Under the pieces are notes generated by a model, which saw only the letters and a program-made list of their open reading frames with translations, was not told the DNA's origin and did no database searches. Shown here in pieces: positions 1 to 8,722 of a stretch of DNA of 64,000 nucleotides (within the stretch, counting starts at the first letter, position 1; each line of letters starts with the position of its first letter). The stretch is taken from contig JALQPE010002520.1 of assembly GCA_030407315.1 (NCBI GenBank), positions 19,259 to 83,258 on the forward strand. The letters are read 5' to 3'. The position numbers and the translations under genes were made by a program. The stretch is from Asparagopsis taxiformis. Its lineage: Eukaryota > Rhodophyta > Florideophyceae > Bonnemaisoniales > Bonnemaisoniaceae.

Positions 1-140
1 GGCATGGAGCGGCGCCATCCAGCCACTGCTGATAACGGTTTTGGCGTAATGGAGGATGGTTGAAATTAGTGCAGTACATGTGACGTTGGCTAGAAGGCTT
101 ATCATGTAGTAAATTATCAATAGAGTGCTGCGATTTAGAT

Positions 141-3100
141 TTATTCTTCTTCATTATCATCTGTGAACTGGTAATCAGTGTTGGTGTAGAAGCGGTTGAG
201 ATAGAAACGGTGGTCCGACCAGTGCATTTGTTTCGTAAATGGCTTGACTGGAAAGTTACTTCGTACGATGTGCACGGTGCCAGATATAGTAGATGCAGGA
301 ATGAGGTCAAACCAAAGACCACCTGCACTGTGGGATGCAGTGTCATTGCTGTCAACGGATCCGTTGTCCGGGTCCCATGTGGACCACTTTAAACAAATGC
401 ACCCAAGTGATTTTTCCACAGCGGTTTTTGGGGCAAAGCAGGTCATATACTGCACGAAAGCGAGTTCTACAGGTTGAAACAGGTTTGGAGACTGCAGGCG
501 TACCAGTGCCAGGACGCGCCCTACCCATATGGTTCTGTAGTCATCGGCAGTTCCGGAGATGACGACAAAGGAGTACTGCGATCTCTTTGCGGGGCCGAAT
601 GATGAAGTTGCAAAGACGCGCTGCTGCTTGTGCCTCGACACGTTTGTGGGGCGAAGCATGCCACTGTGCGGGTCAAAGTCGTCGGCATCTGGGACGTACC
701 CTCCCATGACGTAGGCGGACTTTACTACGGTGACGGAAATGTCCATTTCATGTATTGGAGGGCCTTCTGCCGTGGCGCGCAGTCTAGCGAGGGTGAGGAA
801 CTCTTGTGCAGCTGTGTCACCGAGTTGCTGGAATAGCGTTATGGTGCCAGACGGGAACGAGGAGTTGTGCAGAGGCAAAAGAGTGGCAGGATCGGGCTGT
901 CCGTCGATATCTGCAACGAGGAGGATTGCATCGGGCAGCAGGGAGGCAAAGTCGTGCAGTGCAACGGTGAATCCGTCGCGAACGAGTACTGCACCGTCTG
1001 TGGGCGATATCATGCGTGGGTTTCCCAATGTGTTCGATGGGGTGTGACCAGTTGGAGTGGCCAAGGAGAATTCCATGTGGCGAATAGTCTCTTCCATGGC
1101 TGTGGAGCGCCTTCGAGAGGTTTTCCTATAACTCTGTTTGAACAGAAGATGCGAGTGTTCGTAGGGGCCTGCATCGATGTGTTCCAGGGCGCCATATCTC
1201 TGCAAGTCACCGGGAAGATGGTCAAGAAGATGGAACTTGAAAGTTTTGAGACCTGTGGTGTGCAATGGGCCGAGGGTGGAGAGTATTGATTGTTTGAAAT
1301 AGGAAATGGAGTTCTGGAGGCTTTCTAGTTCGGCGGCAGTCCAGTGCTTGATGCGACCGCGTTTCATGACCCATGCGACGAGGTCAGAGTATTGCGTGCA
1401 GATGGAAGTGAGGGGGGCTGTCTCTACTTCGTCACAGCATGTGTCAATGAATGCTGCGATGAAAGGGAACACCATGTCGACATGGTGATAGTCTTTGGCT
1501 GCGAGCATGCCGCGTATGCCGTCCTCCGTGAAGAGGCCGTTCAAATTGGTGCCCTTCTCACCCTTGGAGAAGTCGACATGAAGACCGGTGATGTAGTAGT
1601 CGCGTTCGATAGCGGACAGAATGCTGTTTGAGCCGGCGAGGATGGAATTTTTGACCTTCTTGAAGGTGCGAGGTGTCCCGGAACGGGAGGCAGTGGTGGT
1701 GGTGAGGTCTGGGGAGCTGAGGCGGTGGACAATGCACTGTTTGATGAGCTTTGAGATGCCGAGGTGGAGATTGTGCAGAGGCTCGAAGGAGAAAATGTTG
1801 TAGGGGTCTAGGGGACTGTTGGTGGGTAAAAGAGCGGTCGATTCGAGGACAGAGTGTTGTTCGAGGAGGGAGAGAGCTTCGAGCGGAGCAGTTGTATGCT
1901 CCTGAGCGCTCTCTTGGCGTGCAGAGCGTGTATCATCGAGGGAGCGGGGCTGGTGTGGAGCGCTGGATTCAAGTTGAGTGGCGGGGATGTAACAGCGGTG
2001 GCAGGGATGTGTGGTGGTAGTGCTGTTACGAGTGCATGACAGCTCTTTGGCCTCTGGAAAGTCGCAGCAATAATTGGCTAGGATGGGAAAGCATTGGCGG
2101 GCAGTTGCAGTGGAGTCTGTGCAGGGGAACCCGGAAGAGAACGCGGTGGATAGGGACGAAAACACTTTTTCGAGTGCTTTATGAAGAATATCAATTTTGC
2201 GAGCGCGACTAGCAGAACTAGAGGTTGTCGGCATTTCATCACCGAACAAGGCGTTGGACGAAGGGTTAACAATGTACGTAAGATAACCGACGATGGTGAG
2301 GCCGGTACGGATACAGTGGCGACGGAGGGGGGCGGAGAAGTTGAGCAGTGTGACGTGTATGGGGTATGCGACGATTGCGGAGCTCTTGAGGCTTGTGCTG
2401 CTCTTGTCGGAGTACACTTGGAGGAGGCCGGCAAAGGAGGAAGGTGTGGGATCATTTTCCTCTGCCCATACGACCTGTGGATCTTCCGAGAGCTGCACGC
2501 GCTGTCTAGTAACCTGGTGCAGCGTTTTCGCGAATTCTGTGCGTAGGGGATGAGAAAATATTGCGGTGCCGTCTGGGGCGGTCTGTGGGGAGGGGTGGAA
2601 GAGAGTATTTTGGTCGTTAGCCAGTGCTAACTGCCTGCGGAGCATGTCCACTGGGTCGCGGAGGTACAGCTGTGCCGAGTACTTACCAGTTTTGTCTGGA
2701 ATGATGTGGCTCTTGTAACCTTCGGTGCGGAAATGTGTTTCGACCATGGAAACGGTAACGTGGCGACATTCTTCTACGGTGCGAACGGCGCTGTTGAACT
2801 TTTCTAGGGAGAATGCGGGGTCTTGTAGGATGGTGATGACTTCGCTCACGCGGCCAGCCCCGGCCTTGTACTCGAGGGTTGTGAGACTGGCGGCGAGGGA
2901 TTGCACGAGGAGGTCTGCGCGGGAGAGGGTTGAGGTTGGTGGCAATGGAGCGTCACAGGGTGAGTCGCTGGAGGAAGCACGACCAGATTCTGGGTCTGGG
3001 GAGCTGGGTTGCGGGGAATCATGGTCGCCGTTTCGAGCAGCCTCATGGGTGACGGCAGGGACACGAGCGTTGTTGAAATGTTGGGGAGAGGGGTTGAAAC

Positions 3101-3182
3101 GGTAGCGACACGTTCGCTCATGCAGCGCGAGCGCATAAGCATCTACGCAGTAGTAGAAGCACCCTTCATACTTGCATTCCAT
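141..3182 (-). CDS. CACTA/Plavaka-type DNA transposase-like protein
   Basis: An intact 1,013-residue frame starting at an ATG. The first 25 residues carry a zinc-finger-like Cys..Cys..His..Cys pattern (CKYEGCFYYC, then HERTC). The middle has the order seen in CACTA/Plavaka/KDZ-type transposases: a YSDKSS segment followed by a hydrophobic YPIHVTLLN strand (likely first catalytic Asp), a CCDFPEA segment (second Asp) followed by CHRC, then FEPLHNLHLG. A later block, HLLDHLPGDLQRYG, resembles the region after the catalytic core in Tnp2-like proteins. I infer that it cuts and joins transposon DNA in the nucleus. It is only a distant relative of the transposases at 7.5-11.3 and 49.1-53.1 kb. I could not find terminal inverted repeats for it in the window, so its element may extend beyond the left edge. 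Family-level call fairly sure; subfamily uncertain. Confidence 0.72.
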   Translation of the reverse strand: MECKYEGCFYYCVDAYALALHERTCRYRFNPSPQHFNNARVPAVTHEAARNGDHDSPQPSSPDPESGRASSSDSPCDAPLPPTSTLSRADLLVQSLAASLTTLEYKAGAGRVSEVITILQDPAFSLEKFNSAVRTVEECRHVTVSMVETHFRTEGYKSHIIPDKTGKYSAQLYLRDPVDMLRRQLALANDQNTLFHPSPQTAPDGTAIFSHPLRTEFAKTLHQVTRQRVQLSEDPQVVWAEENDPTPSSFAGLLQVYSDKSSTSLKSSAIVAYPIHVTLLNFSAPLRRHCIRTGLTIVGYLTYIVNPSSNALFGDEMPTTSSSASRARKIDILHKALEKVFSSLSTAFSSGFPCTDSTATARQCFPILANYCCDFPEAKELSCTRNSTTTTHPCHRCYIPATQLESSAPHQPRSLDDTRSARQESAQEHTTAPLEALSLLEQHSVLESTALLPTNSPLDPYNIFSFEPLHNLHLGISKLIKQCIVHRLSSPDLTTTTASRSGTPRTFKKVKNSILAGSNSILSAIERDYYITGLHVDFSKGEKGTNLNGLFTEDGIRGMLAAKDYHHVDMVFPFIAAFIDTCCDEVETAPLTSICTQYSDLVAWVMKRGRIKHWTAAELESLQNSISYFKQSILSTLGPLHTTGLKTFKFHLLDHLPGDLQRYGALEHIDAGPYEHSHLLFKQSYRKTSRRRSTAMEETIRHMEFSLATPTGHTPSNTLGNPRMISPTDGAVLVRDGFTVALHDFASLLPDAILLVADIDGQPDPATLLPLHNSSFPSGTITLFQQLGDTAAQEFLTLARLRATAEGPPIHEMDISVTVVKSAYVMGGYVPDADDFDPHSGMLRPTNVSRHKQQRVFATSSFGPAKRSQYSFVVISGTADDYRTIWVGRVLALVRLQSPNLFQPVELAFVQYMTCFAPKTAVEKSLGCICLKWSTWDPDNGSVDSNDTASHSAGGLWFDLIPASTISGTVHIVRSNFPVKPFTKQMHWSDHRFYLNRFYTNTDYQFTDDNEEE

Positions 3183-3787
3183 GTCGAGTTTTGACGCAAA
3201 AGGGAGGATTGCGAGCTGAACAGGGGAGACTGTGCCGTCCAGATGCGACCAATTTTATTTTTGTGGTGCTTTCGAGACTTGGAATGTAACGTGTTCGTTC
3301 GTAGTTTTGTGGGTAGTAGTTTTGTGCTCACTCCAGCTGACATCCCAACGGTGGAATTTAACCGAGAGTTCAATCATTTCCAACTGTTACATCACATTGC
3401 GTGCTGGCAACGTGTGCATGGAAGGACGAACGACTGCCCTGGGACATGAATTTTCAATTAATTCATTTGTAATAATAAACTTTTTTATTTCCGAACTTCG
3501 TGGAATCTGAATGTGCTTTACAGCGGATATGCCACGGATCATGTAAGGAAAGCAAATGGATTCTCATATATATGATTATATGTTTATATTCGTTGTTCTC
3601 GATCAGGATCTCATTGTTCGGGGATTCAGAGACCATGGCTTGGGCCATACTCAATCTCACTGCCGGCGATGATTTCGAGTATGCACAGCAAGACTTAAGC
3701 GGACGCTGAAAGCTGTCCGGTCGACGCCGCAGGCTCCACTCCGCCCTCATCACCGACTGAGATTCTTTGACCGCCTTTGCTTTGTTC
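3183..3787. other. Intergenic, no supported gene
   Basis: This stretch upstream of the transposase holds only short frames without recognisable domains. Part of 3,440-3,620 is AT-rich. It probably contains the transposase promoter, but I see no clear TATA element. Confidence 0.5.
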
Positions 3788-4884
3788 AGTGTAGAGGATG
3801 GACGAAGGTACGTGCGCGAATCTTGAGGGTATGCATTGAGGGAAGCGTGGGTTTTGAGTTTGACTATTTCCATTGATGCGATATTTTTCATTAGAAGCCT
3901 GTTGACTCATGGTGTGTATTGAGCGGAGGATGGAAGAGAGGTACGTGAAGTTTTGAAAGTATGCTGCGAGGGAAGGTTGGTTTTGAGTCTGACTGTTGTG
4001 GTTGATTCCGATGTTGTGTAGATGATGCAGGAATGTTGATGACGGAAGGTAAGTTCCATTGAGCGCTAGGATGTGTTTTGCGAAGATATGGACTGCTGAC
4101 TTTGATTATTCATTGCAAGGTTTTTGGATCATGGTTTGTATTGTGTGTAGGATGGATGAGAGGTACATTTGCGAGTTCTCAGGGTATGTAGCGAGGGAAA
4201 CGTTGATTTTCAATCTGACTGTTGCGATTGATTCCGATGTTGCGTAGGTGATGGACGAATAGTGATGACGGAAGGTAAGTCACATTGGGCGCCCAGTCCG
4301 GTTGTGCGAAGATGCGGAATGCTGACTACTTTTCTTGGCTACACGATTACATGACTTATGGTTTTTATTGTGTGCAGGATGGAACGGGTAAGGTAAGTGT
4401 GCGAGTTCTGAAAGTATGGTGCGAGAGAAGTGTTTGTTTCGAATCTGACTATTGCAGTTGATGCGATATTTATTCTTTGGAAGCTTATCCAGTCATGGTG
4501 TGTATTGTGTCGAGCGAAGGAAAGTGCGGAAGTTTTGAGAGTATGCTGAGAGGGACATGTGGGTTTTGAGTCCGACTGTTGCTGTTGATCCAATATTCAT
4601 TCATTAGAAGCCTATTGAGTCATGGTGTGTATTGTGTGGAGCGAAGGTAAGTGTGCGAGTTCTGAAAGTATGCTGCCAGGGAAGGTCGGTTTTGAGTCTG
4701 ACTGTTGTGGTTGATTCCGATGTTGTGTAGGTGATGCAGGAATGGTGATAACGGAAGGTAAGTTTCATTGAGCGCCAGGGTGTGTTTTGCGAAGATATGG
4801 AGTGCTGACTTTGATTATTCATTGCAAGGTTTTTGGATCATGGTTTGTATTGTGTGTAGGATGGATGAGAGGTAAGTAAGGGAG
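3788..4884 (+). other. Tandem array of micro-exon-like cassettes
   Basis: A degenerate tandem repeat whose units look like spliced gene structure. Short segments preceded by GTGTAG-like acceptors and followed by GTAAGT/GTACGT donors occur at 3929-3940 (12 nt), 4022-4048 (27), 4151-4162 (12), 4248-4274 (27), 4731-4757 (27) and 4860-4871 (12), with imperfect ones at 3795-3807 and 4378-4392. Introns would be 81-85 nt before the 27-mers and 102-103 nt before the 12-mers, each with a CTGAC branch-like motif. Joined in order, the 12- and 27-mers stay in one open frame encoding a repeat of the type GWMRGDGRIVMTE. Units at 4.39-4.73 kb are decayed. The array ends 20 bp into a putative intron, where the CACTA end at 4,892 begins. 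Could be the remains of a micro-exon gene; unproven. Confidence 0.5.
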
Positions 4885-5249
4885 TTTCTAGCACTACGGT
4901 GTTGAAAAGGGGGCCTCAGACAGTACGGTGAGACAGTGATTTTTACTGTCTGAGACAGTAAAAATCACTATGCGGCAAATGAAAATTAATGCCACACTTG
5001 GAGACAGTGATTTGCAGTGTCTGGCAGACAGTACGGAACACTGTCTGCAGACAGTAAAAAACACTGTCTCACCGTACTGTCTGAGGCAGTGAATGGAGAC
5101 AGTAAAAATTAATGATTTATTCAATAGTTGGATACGATGTAATTTACTGTACTGGGCAGTGTTGGCGGATAGTGTTTTGTATTGGCCAAGGCAACATGGC
5201 CGGATAGTGAAATACGCTGCCTGGGACAACAGATGGAACCAACACGGTG

Positions 5250-5700
5250 CACTGTCCTGGGCAGTACCTGGAGACAGTGATTTTCACTGTCCTGGGCAGC
5301 ACCTGGAGACAGTGATTTTCACTGTCCTGGGCAGCACCTGGAGACAGTGATTTTCACTGTCCTGGGCAGCACCTGGAGACAGTGATTTTCACTGTCCTGG
5401 GCAGCACCTGGAGACAGTGATTTTCACTGTCCTGGGCAGCACCTGTAGACAGTACTTTGTACTGCCCTGGGCAGCACCTGTAGACAGTATTTTGTGCTGC
5501 CCTGGGCAGCACCTGTAGACAGTATTTTGTGCTGCCCTGGGCAGCACCTGGATACAGTGATTTCCACTGTCCTGGGCAGCACCTGGAGACAGTGTTTCGT
5601 GCTGCCCGGGGCAGCACCTGGAGACAGTGTTTCGTGCTGCCCTGGGCAGCACCTGGAGACAGTATTTTGTGCTGCCCTGGGCAGCACCTGGAGACAGTAA
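5250..5700. repeat. 35-bp subterminal tandem repeat (about 13 units)
   Basis: Units combine CTGGGCAGCACCTGGA with GACAGTGATTTTCACTGT, itself palindromic. Some units have GTACTGCC or TTTGTGCTGCC variants. Because 35 is not a multiple of three, all frames run open, so the long frames here are not evidence of coding. Repeats of this kind near CACTA ends are the usual transposase binding regions; that role is inferred. Confidence 0.85.
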
Positions 5701-6083
5701 AAGTAGTGTCCTGATATAGTAAAATTCGGTGTCTGGGAGTGGTGGATGAGATGGAGCGTCACGCTGTCGTGGGCATCTTTTTGGGGTAGAGGGAGGCAGT
5801 TCTAGCGCTATGAGGATGGGGTATGGACGGCATCTACGTGGAAATGGACAGAATAGTACGGCTAGGAATTTTTATTTCGTAGTGACTATGAGCTAGCGAG
5901 AGGTATACGCGGTAGGATAGGTAGCAGTCTAAGAGGGTGCGATATGGGAAGCTTCACTCTGGTTTTGTTTATTTGCGCAGGCTACATTGAGGGTAAACTA
6001 TCCCTATGGTAAAACTGCTTGTAATACAACTGAAACTATTCTGAAGATTAAAACTAAGACTACTAGAAAAGTCTACAAGTCTA

Positions 6084-6424
6084 TCAACTGATTGAACTTC
6101 CTGAATGTGCTAGGAAAGAAAGAGAAGAAGAGAAAAATGATGCAGGGAAAGGAAACAAGTTAGTGACGTTGAATTGGAATGGGAAATTGATAGTGATTAG
6201 GAGACTAACGTACCTTAACAAATACCATTGCATCCCAAATTGAGATACGTACTCACAGGCAGAAAAGAAAAGTAGTGGAGAAGTGGTAAGAGAGAAAGAT
6301 AAATGAAAGTAGAAGTGGAACACTCACCGACTGGAAACCTGAGAAAGAGAAAACAAATAGAACACTGGGTTAGTGGCGTGAGTTGTGGAAACGTACCATC
6401 ATGGTTCATATCCGTCGGAGACAA
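6084..6424 (-). other. Spliced-leader-like exon/intron block in left arm
   Basis: On the minus strand, an exon ending ATGATG is followed by donor GTACGT, a CACTAACCC branch-like site, a pyrimidine tract ending CAG, an 11-nt exon GTTTCCAGTCG, donor GTGAGT, another pyrimidine-rich intron, a roughly 38-nt exon and donor GTACGTT. The same order is conserved in the right arm. It would be transcribed outward toward the CACTA tip. Confidence 0.5.
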
Positions 6425-6510
6425 AGCAACAACTTTGGCGGTGGAAGCAGTATAGATGATCTATACAGCTTCCACCGCCAAAGTTGTTGCTTTGTCTCCG
6501 ACGGATATGA
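6406..6510. repeat. 105-bp near-perfect hairpin in left arm
   Basis: Two arms of about 48 bases, beginning TCATATCCGTCGGAGACAAA and its complement, around a small TATAGATGATCTATA centre. The right-arm counterpart (39,330-39,472) is a longer, imperfect, double hairpin. Confidence 0.85.
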
Positions 6511-6727
6511 AGATGGAAACAGGGATTTCCAGAACCTGTCGTTTAAGTAGCACTCTGCGGGCGGAAATGACGTGTAGGAGAACAATAGAGGGATGAATTT
6601 GAAACGGAGCGGTGCGATGGGAGGCCCAGAAAAACGATACCTAGGGTGCGAATTACGCTTTGAAGCACATGACCTGGCAGAACAGGCGCACATTATTGTA
6701 TCTTCTACCGCCTTCTCTAGTCTATAA

Positions 6728-6735
6728 TGACGTCA
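6728..6735. promoter_or_regulatory. CRE-like TGACGTCA site in left arm
   Basis: A perfect 8-bp TGACGTCA, the bZIP/ATF-type core, kept at the equivalent place in the right arm (39,108-39,115). It lies upstream of the spliced-leader-like block, so a promoter in each arm firing outward is plausible. Confidence 0.4.
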
Positions 6736-7471
6736 TCACTACAGAAATATAGGAAAACCACTAGCATATGGGGCCTACAGAAAAGGGTGAGGCGAAGAGT
6801 AGGAAAAATGGCGCACTTTCCTGGACGAGGAGTCCGCGCTTCCAGTGATGATGTGGACGGTATATATCGATGACATCATTGCATGCTCTGAGCACACTTG
6901 GCAGGCAGTCAAAGCGGGCCACGTGGATGTGGGCGGCTAGGAAACAGCAGTGTGGGAGAAATTTTATAATTTTCATGTTGCAAGCGAGCAGTGAATCTGC
7001 ATTGCAATATATAAATTTATGCTAATTTAAGATATCACACCGAGTACGATTCAACGAGAGATTGTGCTTTCAACTTGTAAATAGGGCCGAAAATGTGGTA
7101 GAGTATACGAGTAGGAAGTACGTGTATGAGAAAATCAGATTCAGTATTAGTGCCTAGAGCATCACTGCGAAATAAACGGCCGTTTTCCGGAAATGGATAC
7201 ATCTTGGTTGGGTTTGTGGTTAGGGAATGCGATACAAGATAGCAAAACGATGTTGGGTCCGGATGAAATAGCAATCAATGTGTATAAAGAAATGAGCATA
7301 GGACAAAGAATTGTGGTGAACCAGTTCATTGGATCGAATGAAACCCTGGAAAGGTTTCGTAACGGTTAAAAGTAGTAGTACTGTATTGAGATAGTAGTCA
7401 TGTCGTAGAAGTTTAGAGTTGTATTCTATGCAACAAAACTGAGCGAAGAAGAAAAGAACAAAAACATCAAG

Positions 7472-8722
7472 ATGGCTCCGAGACGGACTCCTATTCGAAA
7501 GAAAACCACAAGTCGTAGGACAAAGGCGAGATTCGATTCACTCAATGTGGCCAGTCCCAGTGAACAGCTTCCTGGGAAACTGCAGGGAGAAATCCGCAGC
7601 AGTGATGCAGCCTGCATGAACAAAGAAATCCCGAGAGGTAATGAGTTACGACGTGAGTGTACCACAGATGACCTATTGGAGTCCCCAATCCCTATGGGTG
7701 ACACAATAGAAGGTTGTATTGATGTGTACAGCAACAACGATGAAGCTGGAAGTGACATCTACGTAGCATCGAGCACGCTAATGGAATCGGAAGAAGCAAC
7801 CGGACGAGGTTCTGATTCTATTTCAACTGGAGGCCCGATAGACCGAAATGCTGGGGATGAAGCATGTGGTGATTTCAAGGCACTACTACGATGGCCTGCA
7901 ATGTATGGGGCTCTTCAGCTGAGTGGAACTCAAAGAATGACAAGAGCCCACTATGAAGTTACCCTGTTCGGAATGAATTTCCGCAGAGATCCAAGTGAGC
8001 ACGTCCCGTCGGACTCTGTGATGCGACAGAAGATACTACCATTCTTGAGGAAACACTGCTATGCAAAGAGCTGTGACATAGAGTTTCCGATAGACCTTCG
8101 AAAGAGCGGAGCAAGAGCTGCACAGCATCGAGGTGCAGTAGGAACCCGTGGAACAACAGATGACAGAGACAATTGTGGAGGAATGGCGAAAGTTCGTATT
8201 GTACTCCCAAGCACATGGGCTCTGAAAGATGTCCAGACTCGACCAATCTTTAAAGCATTCCGCAGTGACGCGAACAATCGAAGCTCGGAAGGAGAAAAAT
8301 CAACCGCAGAGTGCAGCATTGAAGATTCGTTCATCGCAAAGTGCAGGAGGGGTGTTTTGAGCGACCCATTCGTTCGCACAGCAGTTGTTCCCATTGACAG
8401 CGATGGGAAAAAGGGTTTGAAGCACATTTATGTACCTGATGGAACAGCAATTCGAATCCGATGTCATCCAGGAGCTCGTCAGGTTGCCGTCATCGAAAGA
8501 GCAAAAGGGTTTAGGAAGAATGACAGAGATGGTGGGAAACCGAAGAGGAGAAGAGTGGCGGTTACGTCGTTGTGGGAACTTCATGCTAGGACCATAGTTA
8601 CCTATGAGGCTCGACACGACGGTGAGCATGATGTGCATGTCGAAAAATATCTGCAGCCGCGAATGTCACATCTATTGGAATGGGAGAGCAGCATGCTCTG
8701 CGAGCGATATCGCAATGTGTAA
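7472..8722 (+). CDS. Plavaka-type transposase, N-terminal part (frame-broken)
   Basis: A 416-residue frame that begins MAPRRTPIRKKTTSRR, a basic, probably nuclear-targeting start. It corresponds to roughly the first third of the intact protein at 49,126-53,112, sharing the segment around FRRDPSEHVP and the following helices. It ends in a stop at 8,722, and the rest of the protein continues in another frame from 8,680, so the two halves overlap by 43 bases. In the intact relative both are one frame, so the break here is a frameshift (or a sequencing indel), not a normal gene boundary. The gene begins about 100 bases inside the inner edge of the left inverted repeat, so the repeat probably contains its promoter. 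Confidence 0.65.
   Translation: MAPRRTPIRKKTTSRRTKARFDSLNVASPSEQLPGKLQGEIRSSDAACMNKEIPRGNELRRECTTDDLLESPIPMGDTIEGCIDVYSNNDEAGSDIYVASSTLMESEEATGRGSDSISTGGPIDRNAGDEACGDFKALLRWPAMYGALQLSGTQRMTRAHYEVTLFGMNFRRDPSEHVPSDSVMRQKILPFLRKHCYAKSCDIEFPIDLRKSGARAAQHRGAVGTRGTTDDRDNCGGMAKVRIVLPSTWALKDVQTRPIFKAFRSDANNRSSEGEKSTAECSIEDSFIAKCRRGVLSDPFVRTAVVPIDSDGKKGLKHIYVPDGTAIRIRCHPGARQVAVIERAKGFRKNDRDGGKPKRRRVAVTSLWELHARTIVTYEARHDGEHDVHVEKYLQPRMSHLLEWESSMLCERYRNV

Larger units (their letters stand above)
4892..7370. repeat. Left long terminal inverted repeat
   Basis: Matches the reverse complement of 38,475-40,911 through several recognisable blocks: the CACTA tip, the palindromic ACAGT subterminal region, the 35-bp array, a spliced-leader-like region (6.1-6.4 kb), a hairpin (6.4-6.5 kb) and the inner block ending near AGGTTTCGTAACGGTT. 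The two arms differ by substitutions and by array copy number. Confidence 0.8.

Noticed and set aside
5354..5762. Minus-strand frames encoding CCPGQ..LPRAA repeats, and the counterpart at 40,111-40,659
   Set aside because: The 35-bp unit is not a multiple of three and lacks stops, so every frame is open; these are repeat artefacts, not proteins.
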